Under the pieces are notes generated by a model. That model was not told the origin of the DNA. It made no database searches and saw nothing but the letters and a program-made list of their open reading frames with translations. Source: Riptortus pedestris (lineage: Eukaryota > Arthropoda > Insecta > Hemiptera > Alydidae). Taken from it: a DNA stretch of 64,000 nt. Location: positions 102,644,501 to 102,708,500 of the forward strand of contig CM032228.1 of assembly GCA_019009955.1 (NCBI GenBank), given 5' to 3'. The position numbers and the translations under genes were made by a program. Shown in pieces: positions 34,661 through 45,173 of the stretch (the first letter of the stretch is position 1; each line of letters opens with the position of its first letter).

Positions 34661-35062
34661 TGTCAAAATATTGTGCAAAGTAAAGCCTTGCCAAAAAAAT
34701 ACCATCACCATCCAGCCTAAAATGAATTCCCGGGTGAAGCCGGGTATCTGAGCTACTAGTCATTGTATAAAAAGGATGGTAAGCTATTGATAACCTGTTC
34801 CAATTAGCCATATCATTATACACTGGGGGGTTAAAGAACAATTTTTAATTATCTCACCTCAAACTTAATTTCATGTCTCGTTTACAGGGGGTTCTGACTA
34901 AATTGAAAACTAATATGATGGGACATAATCAGTGTCTAATTTCAGCAAGTAGGAAATCTTAGCTTCGTTTAAGCAGTCCCTGTATGTTGACATTTTTTAT
35001 CATACTATAATGACCTGAGTATATAATGTAAAACAACTTTCCTTGTAACACTATATAGAGTA

Positions 35063-35269
35063 TCACAGCAGTGTTGTTGGAAGTGAAGAATATTATGTAC
35101 TTGAAGAGAAAAAAAAAACATTCAATTCTTCACAAGTTTTTTTTTTGTGTCACTTGCTGTCTTTATGGGCGCATGCAAGTAGCTCTGAAGATGGAGACAA
35201 TTGTTTTCAAAAGCGCTTAGCACTGAAATACAAAACTTGTGATGAATTGGACGTTTTTCTCTCTCCAAG
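35063..35269. mobile_element. Unclassified 207-bp insertion with 14-bp flanking direct repeats
   Basis: CACTATATAGAGTA occurs at 35049-35062 and 35270-35283. Between them lie imperfect inverted segments (ATTCAATTCTTCACAAGTTT near 35114 and AAAACTTGTGATGAATTGG near 35232) around a CTGAAGATGGAGACAATTG core. The class is unknown; a remnant of a Penelope-like element is possible but not shown. Confidence 0.4.
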
Positions 35270-35394
35270 CACTATATAGAGTACACTGCCACAGTCTCAT
35301 GGTCATTATTGTAGTTTATAGTAGCAGTTATGCAGTGACAAGATGATTTGTAGGCACAAAGCTGATTAGTCTCCTTCTGTTTTTGTATTATATT

Positions 35395-35489
35395 AGCAGA
35401 GTTTCTTTAAGAGAAATCACCTATGAGGTTGTACTCTTGCAATTTTGTGTGTGTGTGTATACACATCAATAATCAAATTTATATGCACA

Positions 35490-35554
<65 letters not shown>

Positions 35555-36012
35555 CTCCTCTAATGGTTCTCATTTTTGTTTGATATTTCCAAACTTGATA
35601 TTTAAGCATATCATGTAAAATTTATGATTCAGTTCATGAATAGCTGAAATCAGACCAGGAGGGAAGGGGTTTAGAGTGGGGAAATAAAAAAAATTCAAAT
35701 TGAGTCAGATCGATCAACTTTATAAAACTTACCTTGTTGTAAATTTAATTTTCTTCAACAGATATGTTAATTATTTCACAAGCTCAGAAATGGATATTTG
35801 TATTTTTTAGCTTTCAGCCTTCAGTAAACTCGCACTCCTACCAATGTGATTTTCACTTAGAGAACTTGAACCACTGAACAACCACAAATTGTCCAGCTTC
35901 CAAGACCTATTTCCATAGGCTTCTTATTACAACAGAAATGGAGAATGAATTGTGCCAGACTGTCCAGCAAGAGGAAAATCTGCTAAGTTAACTCAGTTCC
36001 TGCTTAGCAAAC
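35395..36012 (+). repeat. Family A copy, diverged
   Basis: The 5' end (AGCAGAGTTTCTTTAAGAGA), a (TA)n tract at 35493-35553, core segments and a 3' end (AAATCTGCTAAGTTAACTCA, then TTCCTGCTTAGC) are all recognisable. T-rich flanks follow. Confidence 0.75.
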
Positions 36013-37261
36013 TTTTCACAGAAGCAATTGAAGCCTGTTTTATCAATAAGATGGAAGACTATATGCTGCAATATAGATGGCACCAGTGAATTACAGGTAG
36101 AATTATCAGAATGAACTCTTTAGTCTCTGAGGAAGTTTATTCTATATATTCAGCAATAGTCAAAGAACTATGAGAGAATACGTTGACATGTTGGCTTATA
36201 CATACCAAAACAAATATCCTAAACTTACAGCACCACGTGTGCTTAGGGTCAACAATTGTTGCCTATAGAAAACACATTATTGCAATATAAACTTTTTTTT
36301 TTTTTACCCCACAACTATTTTTACTATGGCCCCTTTATTCTCAAAATTGTTTTGCGAAACAGGTGCCAAAATCTTGAGTCCTGATACAAAGTGAGAAGTT
36401 ACCATGGAACAAATGAAGTTAATACAAAGTATTTGGGAATCTTAAATGGTTAATCCTTTAATAGTCTACAATATTTTTGAGGCTATACCAATGCCAAAGA
36501 AAAAAAAATATTAACTTGTTTTAGTAATACTGAAGCTATGGTGAAAATTTTGAGTTACACAACTCTATCTTCAGTCAAAAGGCTAGTGTACCATGTGTTT
36601 GTATATTTGAAATTGTAAGTAAATTAATTTTCATGAGAGCAAATTCATTTTAAATGTTTATTGAATATGCTGTCTCTCCCTTGTTTGTATATTACTACTA
36701 ACACGACTTAAGACTATAAAAATACTCTCAGAGACAAACAGGAGTGGGGGTTCTAAGGGAGGTGTCTGAAATGAGAAATAACAATTTTTTTCGTTTCCTA
36801 TTGGTTTTTGGTCTGGTTTGCACAGAGCAAAAGTTGTTTATTTAGTTTTTTAGAGTAACATTTGCATATACACATGTTGTATAACGAAGTATAAACAAGT
36901 TATATGCTTAACACTATAGTGGGAGTCAATTTTCTTGGGTACTAACAGCTGAATTGAACTAAACAAAACTTGGTATGTGAGCTAGCATAACTCCACCATA
37001 ATTATAAGCTATTTTAATATTTCTAGGGTTTATAAGGGAGATCAGAAATGAAAAATTCTGATATTTCGTTTCCTATTGGTTTTTCAGGAAACGTACACAC
37101 AACAGAAGTTGTTTATTTTGTTATGTAAAGTATCTTTTAGCAGATTTCCCTTAAGGGAAATCAGCTATTGAGGTCATACTCATGACGCGATTTACGAAAT
37201 TTTTCTTCAAATGTCCATCGATCCTATCCAGGAGATGATGAAAATAAGGCCCGTTCAAAAC

Positions 37262-37333
<72 letters not shown>

Positions 37334-38079
37334 TGTTACCGCTCTAGCGGTCACAATTATTGATTAATCGTTACCAAACTCGATATTTAGTCGTTTTATG
37401 TAAAAAGAAAGAACAAGTCCGTTAACGGCTGAAATCGGACAAGGGGGAGGGGGGGGGGTTTAAAGGGGAGGATTTTCGTAAATTCTAAATATCTCTGTTA
37501 CCATATGTCGGATAGAAAAATTGTATAGAACCAATCTTATTGCAAATTAAATGTACTATAATTGTTGTTATATACATTTATTCACTATCTTGAATATTAA
37601 CCGAGATATTTGCAGTTTTCAGGCTTCAGCAAACCGCCACTTCTACTCATGTTACTTAAACAATACTCTGCTACATAATAAATCACATTATTCGAAGCTT
37701 AAATACCCAAAAATTGTATTCAAGAGTCCTTTATTATACGAGATACATGCAAATATGTCCTGGTGACCCCCCCCCCCCCCCCCCGGTCTTAAGGTTTTGG
37801 ACTACTAAAATTTGATTGATTGAGATAACAATTATTCTGACTCATTATTAATTACAGTACTAGATATAGTAAATAGTCCTCAATAAAATTAATATGTTAT
37901 ATTCTGATATATTTCAGTAATTGTTTTTCTTTCCAGTGTGAGGTGGGCAGACCCGTTTGTTTACATTTCTAACGCTTCCTGTTGGCAGTTTATTGAAATT
38001 GGATGAAACATTTCTTATTTCCGTTTGTATTTATTCATGGTCGTGTTATGTTACCAGTATGTAGATTTATCTATTGTTA

Positions 38080-39125
38080 GGAGGTTGTTTTTCCTTTTGT
38101 ATAGGTAAAGGAGTAAATTTCTTCAGGATTAAATTTTCTATAACCTCCATTCGTTTACTCATTTGTGAAATTATTTCGACAAGTTGAGAATGGCTTTCAT
38201 TAGTCAGCAGGTTAGAATTAAGTTTAGCTGCATATGTGCTTTCATTTTCTTTTGTTACTGCTTTCCTTGCTTCTTGGTAGCTGACTTTATATTGAACCAT
38301 CGTTTTCTTGATCTTGTACTCTTGGACGTATACTGGGCATGTTTTTACAGTTGTTATGTGCATCTCATTGCATAATCGACACTGTGTTTTTTGGCATTCC
38401 CCTTCATGTTTAGGTTCTGAGCAATTCCTACAGATAGCCTCAGATGAACATGAAGTCCTATGATGCCCCAATAAGCCACAGTTATAACAGATTAGCGGCT
38501 TTGGGATGTACAATCTTACTGGTACTGAAAGATAACCTATAAATAGTCGGTCAGGAAGATTTGTAGTTTCAAAAGTAGCGATAAATAAAGAAGATGTTTG
38601 CCCGTTTGCTCTTCTAATTCTTCTAATATTCACAACCTTCTGATTCGCCAACTCAGAAACTATTTCACTATCGGGTAGATCTTTAATTTCGTCACAAAAG
38701 AAAACTCCCTTTGTATAATTCAATGTGCTATGTGGTTCAACAGCAATTGGAACATCATAAAAAGATTTTTCTTTTAAGAGGTTAGTAGTTGTTGAGTCAT
38801 TCGGACAATCCAGAAATAACATGCCATTCCGGAGTTTCTTAACCTTTATCTGATTTGAGAAAGTACAGACCCACTTGTGAATCTGAAAAGGGTTGATTTG
38901 GGTAAAGTTTTTACCTGTTTGAACAGTTTTAACAATTAAAAAGCGGGGAGTACTTTTCAATATTGATTTGGTCTCTTCATTGGACTCATACCAGTTTTTT
39001 GATTTTCCGTGTTTATCATTACAAGTAGTTGATTCTTGCACCATTTTGTGTGGCTTGTTGTAGCTGATATTCAAAGATTTTTGAAGATCAAAGTTTTTAT
39101 AGTAATTTTCACACTTTGCTAACAT
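38080..39125 (-). pseudogene. LINE ORF1 (gag-like, zinc-knuckle) fragment
   Basis: An open - strand frame of about 350 codons. After a variable N-terminal part it has an RRM-like or PRE_C2HC-type segment (LLKEKSFYDVPIAVEPH, GVFFCDEIKDLPDSEI, VVNIRRIRRANGQTSS). Three Cys-rich knuckles follow: CYNCGLLGHHRTSC at residues 213-226, CRNCSEPKHEGEC and CRLCNEMHI. This is the nucleic-acid-binding ORF1 of jockey/I-type LINEs. The last codons (NNR and stop at 38067-38079) come from the target site, so the true C-terminus is absent. No internal stop is present, which suggests a recent insertion. Confidence 0.85.
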
Positions 39126-39737
39126 ATGTTAAACTACACGGAACATCTACTCTCAGTGGGAAACATCTACTCTAATCACCCACTAATTACAAAAATACTA
39201 GAACTATTACACACACTAAACACTTGCAATTTTAAAATGTTGTGGTTACCTGGACACAAGGACATTAAACAAATGACTGATATCGACAATCATGCAAAAC
39301 TAGCGACAAAAATGACTACTACTGACATAACTACACTAACACCAACAGACCTCAACAAGATTGTACAAACAAAAATACTACAAGACTGGCAAAAACACTG
39401 GTTACGTACTGACAACAAACTATTGGAAATAAAACGCAATGTTACTGGATGGACAAAGAAACAGAACGTATTTTCAAGAAGAGACCAAGTCGTTCTCACA
39501 AGATTACGTATTGGACATACATACCTGATACATTCTTACATAATGAACAGAAAAGACAAGCCTACTTGTACTCATTGCAACACTGGACTAACTATAAAAC
39601 ACCTACTAACAGAATGCAGATTACGAACTTACTTAAACATTCCACATTACTTGAACGAACTACTAACTGAGGGTAGCCCACATATTGCCACGATTCTGAC
39701 ATATTTAAAAACAATTGGGCAGTTTGAGAATATTTAA
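39126..39737 (+). pseudogene. LINE pol C-terminal fragment: RNase H tail and zinc motif
   Basis: The frame reads GNIYSNHPLITKILELLHTL and MLWLPGHKDIKQMTDIDNHA, the last part of an RNase H domain (W-x-PGH, then D/N-x-x-A). Next comes RRDQVVLTRLRIGHTYLIHS and CTHCNTGLTIKHLLTEC, a CxxC...H...C motif that ends jockey/I-clade polymerases. It ends FENI and stop at 39737, followed by an AT-rich 3' UTR with a GT run. The open frame begins at the inversion junction. Confidence 0.85.
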
Positions 39738-40299
39738 TTCCATATTTTAAAATTTTTTAATGTGTGTGTGTGTGTGATGTGTTAAAATTTTTATTGAAAT
39801 TTATTATTACTGTTTTTATGAATAATTTTGTTTCAAAGTCACCAAGTTTTCTTTTCCCTTATTTATTCAACACCTGTTTTTAGTTCTATGTTGTGTTCGT
39901 GTTTCTTGTTCCTTTTGTGTTATTTTGTTTACATGTTTCTTGTTACTTTGTTGTGTTCGTGTTTCTTTTGTTTGTTTGATATTATTTCTTATTACTTTGT
40001 TTTGTTATTTTGTTTACTTGTTTTTTGATTTTGTTTTGTTTTTCCCCCATGTTTAAGAAGAGCCAAGTCGCCACAGTTGCGGAGCTCTAAATAATATCTA
40101 TTGTTAAACTTCACGAGGGAAATTTGCTTAGTTTATGCATCCCCTGCATGACGGACTTTTGTTATATACACTTTTGTCAACAATTGTACTCAATGACTGA
40201 ACCGATCTAAACAAAACTCCATCTGGTTGATACGATTCCACCAGACAGTATCACTGCTCCAATTAACAGTTGTGTGATTCTGTATTCTCATCAAATTGT

Positions 40300-43200
40300 T
40301 GTTAGAGGGATCAGTTAAACCGAATAGGGTAGCACTGGCTTTATGGTTTGTTATTTAAGGACACTTAAGCAGTAATAAGCAAGTAATCTAGTATTATTTA
40401 AATTTTGTGTTTATTAACATAGACATTAAAGGTATTACAAAGAATGATTTTGTCTTAACACAATTACTTACATTTTATTTTCTCAATAACATGCTCTCTA
40501 TTATACTTTTAAAATCCTTTTAATCAGTAATACTTGTGTGTCAAAACTCAGTTATGTGCATATAATTTTAGTCAATCTATATAAATACAAAACAATGAGA
40601 CTATAAATATGTCAAATTAAAATAAATGCTTGTATATACATCTACTTCTATACAATATTTTTTTAAATAAACATCTAACATCTCTATATTTCTTAACACT
40701 TAATTATACTAACATGTACAGAAACATTTCAATTAAAATCATTTTTCAGAATCATTATGTTTCTAAATACATTCTCACATGTTGTATATTATTATTTTGT
40801 TTTTCAATTTACTTGGGACTGATCTTATGCAATGATTACTTGAAAAAAAAAGACAATAAAAAAATTACTCCAACTATAATTACTACTTATGGCACATAAA
40901 AGTCTCTTGTGCGTGTAATAAATAATATTTGAAATCTTTCAATGGAAAGAAATTCAAGATCAGTCATTTATATCAAACTGAATAGAGTCTGCCAACATTT
41001 CCTTTATTGAGGTCATTATTGGCATGGAAGGTAACCCTCATGTGTCAGTTCAACTTAAATCTACACTTTTCATCATTATAAAGATGAGAGCCCTTACTCA
41101 CTGGTGTTAGATTAAACGAAAAATAAAATAATATTATAAAGAAAAAAATTACTTGTCACATAGAATGTAAAATATTAACACATTTATTTATTTAGTCAAA
41201 TCTATATGGAAAATCAAATTCTGCAATATAGAATTATTACTGGGGTGAAGGGAGGCTGCTCTTAAGCTAGGAATTACTTTCATGTTTCAATGTTCCTTTG
41301 GAATTCATTTTCAACCAATTTTATTATGGTACTTGAATTTTATTTAATTATAGGTGTTTTCATTATTACAATGGATAGTAAAGTTTTCCTAAGAGAAATA
41401 TAAGTGTTTAGGCAATTCGGAAGATATTTCTATACAAACTATTTTTGTCTTATTTTCATTATCAATGCCAGTCAAAATGAGCTAAAGCTTCATTACCTGA
41501 TAGAAAGAATGCAATAAAAACAGTAAAACTTGTACATTATTCAAATTGTGTGTTTTTTTTTGTTATTTTCCCTCAAACATATCTTGGATTGCAATCTATA
41601 TATATTCCAGATATATAGATTTTATCTGGAGTTATGTATTGGAGAAGAGTTTTCACCTATATTTTATCACTTAATTATTTGGATTGTAAAAAGTAGTTTA
41701 ATTTTGACATTTGTTTTGGTTCCTTAAATTTTTTCTGTTTCCCCAAAGGTATAATTTGAATTTTTTTTTTCATGTAAGTACATAAATCCACCCAGGGTAT
41801 GCCATTTTATAACATTTGCAGATATGTTACTGTGAACTAATTCATTATTAAATTTATTATAACATGATTATAAAGTCTCATTCATTTCCAGTGGTAAAGG
41901 TTGTATTTATGTTCTTGTACAAACTTTCTGTAAAACAAGGGCAATACCAATAGCTTACTATTATTTTCGAAGACTATACTGAGTCGCAGTTAGCTCTTTT
42001 AGAGTAACTACTAAGTTAAAAACATCACTCAAAGAAGTGTTAATTGTGAGATATATTTTTTATTTATTTTATGCTTCCCAATAATTGAGACAGGGAAAAT
42101 TTATAGTTATCAAGAACATTTAAAAATAAATAATTTCTTATTGCCATAAATGAAAAACCATAATTAGAACTTTCATTGAGGAAAAATACTTAAGGGTACA
42201 TCAAATTAAGTAATGCTTCACTCATCAACAGGAAAAAAAGTATAAATGCAACTGTCTACTATTCACACTAGGATTAATGGAAAGTTCAAAATCAAGCGAT
42301 TCATACAGCTAAAATATACAAACTTCAGTATAGTAACATGTTTTTGTTATATGCGTGCTTCCATGAATTAATTATAACTCCCCATAGGTACTAAGAAGTA
42401 TTTTGTGTAGGAGAAAAAAATGATTGCATTCAAAGAACTCAAGTACTCAGACAGAATATGTCTTTCCTTTTAAATATTCATAGTCTTTTTTTAACTCATT
42501 CCAAACTATTTCAGGGAATATAAATTTGATGTTTTAAAATTATTGGACTCATTTATAAACTTTGAAATTGCTTTAGTTTTTTTCTAGAGCGATTATATAT
42601 TTTATTTTTTCAAGTAGAAAATATTTTTAGGGCATTGAGGTAAATATATACGAGGATGCCAAAATTTATCACCACTATATTATTATTATTTTTAACATTT
42701 GACTGATAAAGTGGTATTTTAATATAAAATGAAAAGAAAATCTACTTTAATTTAGGAATAGAGATCATCATAAGTTCATTCTTAATTCACTTATTGAGGT
42801 ATAGTGATAAAAATAAATGAAAAAAATACTGCTTTAAAATAGTTTAGAATTGTGAAAAATTGGTAAATACCAACATTTTTATATTAACGATTACATTTGC
42901 CTAAACACTAAACCATTGTGAAGATTAAAACCTATTGTATTTATGTTATTAAGAGATGGTTCTTCTGATATTAAATTTAATTTTATGTTAAAGGCTATAT
43001 TCAATTTTTGAGGGCAGTGGATTGGAAATTTTTAGAATGCTATTTTCTTTAATTTGCACAGTAAAATGTGAGTTTTTATCGTCTATAAATGTAAAATAAT
43101 TAATTCAATGGAATATTTAAAAAAAAAAAAAATGCTTTTTTGAAATAATATAATTTTACATTTCTTCTATTTTTTTTTTTTTTATCACGCATTCATCTTC

Positions 43201-45173
43201 TTCATCACACACTCAGGCAAACTAGTTCAGGTCCCATTTTCAATAAAATGTATAATGACCATAATTATAAAACAATTAAAATAATATACTTTTTAAAATT
43301 GTATACAATAAAAATATTTTGAAACAAATGAGTATTGTATAACTCCAATAGATAATGAATACGAATTTATAAGAGCAAGTTAGTTAATAATATAATCATA
43401 GTTCATTGCAATCTATCAAAATGTGTAATTGTGTTAGAATTACTATTTGGACATATCACTTTTCAAATGATGTATATACAACCTCTATATTTTTAATAAC
43501 AGATCAAATATGACAAATTTTGAAATTTCATTTGTTGCACTTTAATTTCAGCTATTAATATTCTAATGGTAATTAAAACCATAGAAACATTCTGGGTTAA
43601 AACAAGAAAGGAGTTTTAGTTTGTCCAGAGCTTAAGGAAAGGAAAGGAGACAAATATATATGCTCCATGTATTTTTACCATTTTTCATCAAGTTAAATAG
43701 ACCAAGAAAAACTTGGAGGAGTGGTAATGACTTTAAGGATAACTGAAGAAGGAACATTTACAATTGATTATTTACTTCTAAAATAAAGAGATATTTAATA
43801 TTATAGAACAAGATCTACACCTTATCCTAAAAGTGACAAACAGAACAATTACTCTCCAATAATATATCAGGTATTTTTACTGAAAAATCAATTCCATGTA
43901 TATGAATTGTTTAACTATCCAGACATACAGTTATGTATTTGGATATGCCCAAAAACTCATTAGGAAGTAATGTATAATCTTATTTTCAACAGTTCACTTT
44001 TTCTTTCTCTATTGAAGTACCAAAACATTTTGAATTGGACAAAAATGCTACCAAAGGAAAATACTATTCGTCTTATATGTAGCTAACTTTAATTTTAGAT
44101 TTTATTTGAAATGAATTCCTCCACTGGACAATTAATACAAATTTTAATACAACTGTTTTACATGTACTAATTCTAAAATTTTCTAAGTAGTCTACACATA
44201 TATTCACTATATAACATACATTAATAAATGTCTACAACAATACACGTTTTCTAAAAATGGTGATACGTTTCTTTGGAACTATTAGTATAATTTTGAATAG
44301 GTTTTTTTGTGGGTGGTTCTAAGGTTGAGAGTAACCTTAGACTTTTTCCATGTCAATGGGGGAATAAATGAATAAATATAGGACAAGTGGGTATAAGAAG
44401 TGCCCACTTGCTCTTGCTACTAATTCAGTTGCTTACATACTAGTGATATTCTGTTTTACTATATTATATACACATTTGACCATTAGTTAAGCTAAACATT
44501 GGTTGACAACTTAATAAAATATACATAACTAAAAAGAAATCGATATAAATTAAAAAAAAAAATATCACACAGAGTTATTTTCCCTGAATATATGTTTAAA
44601 AAAAAAAGGAAAAAAAAAAAAAAAAGAAATCATACATCGAACTCTTATTGGACAGTTATGTGATAGATATTGTGAACAATAAGTTTCTAATTATTGAAAA
44701 CTTTGCCAAATAAATTGATGCTGAGTAACTAATTTGCTAATTTAAATTATTGGCTGGGCTACACGGCATAGTCTCAATAATACATTTTATTTGTAATTTA
44801 GATGTAAAGTTAGAAAGGTAGTCTTAAATTTAAATAGATTTCTTAAAATTACTCAACCTTTTAAAATTCCATTTTTGAAACTACTGATATAGATGGAATG
44901 TAGCTAAGATTAATTATCATCAATCCAATACAACTGATTTTGATTGAATTAAAATATTTTTTTTTTTTTTTTTTTTTTTTTAAAGGTTTCATCCATAACA
45001 CTGTTTTTTAAAATTATTTTATACTTTAGCTTGCCTCGGGCCTTTGTCTTTTTTCAGGAAAAAGAAAATTCACATAAATGCAGAATTGCATTAAGTGCTT
45101 GAAAATAGGTAATATTGTGGCACATCAAGATTTGATTGAATTGCCTCAAAAATACTGATATTTTTCTTCAAAT
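40300..45173. other. Long gene-free interval downstream of Pvf
   Basis: Very AT-rich, with A and T homopolymer runs (43120-43136, 43170-43185, 44604-44627, 44954-44980). It probably includes the Pvf 3' UTR on the - strand, but no single polyadenylation signal can be picked. Short open frames (40630-40899, 41530-41727) are hydrophobic by composition only. Confidence 0.5.

Larger units (their letters stand above)
33132..34759 (+). mobile_element. Non-autonomous Helitron
   Basis: It begins TCTATATATATATAAAATTG and ends GAAGCCGGGTATCTGAGCTA then CTAG. The flanking bases are A (33131) and T (34760), the A|T target of Helitrons, with TC at the 5' end and CTAG at the 3' end. A GC-rich short hairpin (CCCGGGTGAAGCCGGG) precedes the 3' end. 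Inside are four units of about 290 bp, a TTTG microsatellite, a coding-like fragment also found in the second Helitron, and a 20-bp minisatellite. No Rep/helicase frame is present, so it depends on an autonomous partner elsewhere. Confidence 0.85.
33063..35010 (+). repeat. Family A copy split by a Helitron
   Basis: The left piece (33063-33131) has AATCAGCTATTGAGGTCGTA. The right piece, beyond the Helitron and a diverged SINE scrap (about 34765-34830), has GTAGGAAATCTTAGCTTCG and GCAGTCCCTGTATGTTGACA, a diverged 3' end at about 34945-35000. Much of the middle is lost. Confidence 0.6.
38080..40094. mobile_element. 5'-inverted LINE insertion (twin-priming structure)
   Basis: TATCTATTGTTA flanks the insertion at 38068-38079 and 40095-40106, a 12-bp target duplication. 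The left part (38080 to about 39125) holds ORF1 on the - strand; the right part (about 39126-40094) holds the pol RNase H region and 3' UTR on the + strand, ending GGAGCTCTAAATAA. The N-terminal end of ORF1 meets the RNase H segment at the junction, the arrangement made by twin priming. Endonuclease and reverse-transcriptase regions are missing between the two parts. Confidence 0.85.
37138..40158 (+). repeat. Family A copy split by a LINE insertion
   Basis: The 5' end AGCAGATTTCCCTTAAGGGA at 37138 is followed by (GT)n(TA)n at 37264-37331, GCTCTAGCGGTCAC, a long G-run (37440-37455) and a C-run (37767-37783). After the LINE the 3' end resumes: AACTTCACGAGGGAAATTTG then TGCATCCCCTGCATGACGGA. TTTT flanks both ends, and the host Helitron unit has one TTTT at this site. 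Confidence 0.85.
36680..40300 (+). mobile_element. Helitron fragment interrupted by a family A copy
   Basis: The left part (36680-37134) contains ACAAACAGGAGTGGGGGTT and AGAAGTTGTTTATTTTGTTA, the Helitron unit. The right part resumes at about 40160 with GTTATATACACTTTT and ACTGAACCGATCTAAACAAA. Removing 37138-40158 restores the unit order seen in the Helitron at 33132. Outer ends are not resolved; both Helitron termini are missing. Confidence 0.7.
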
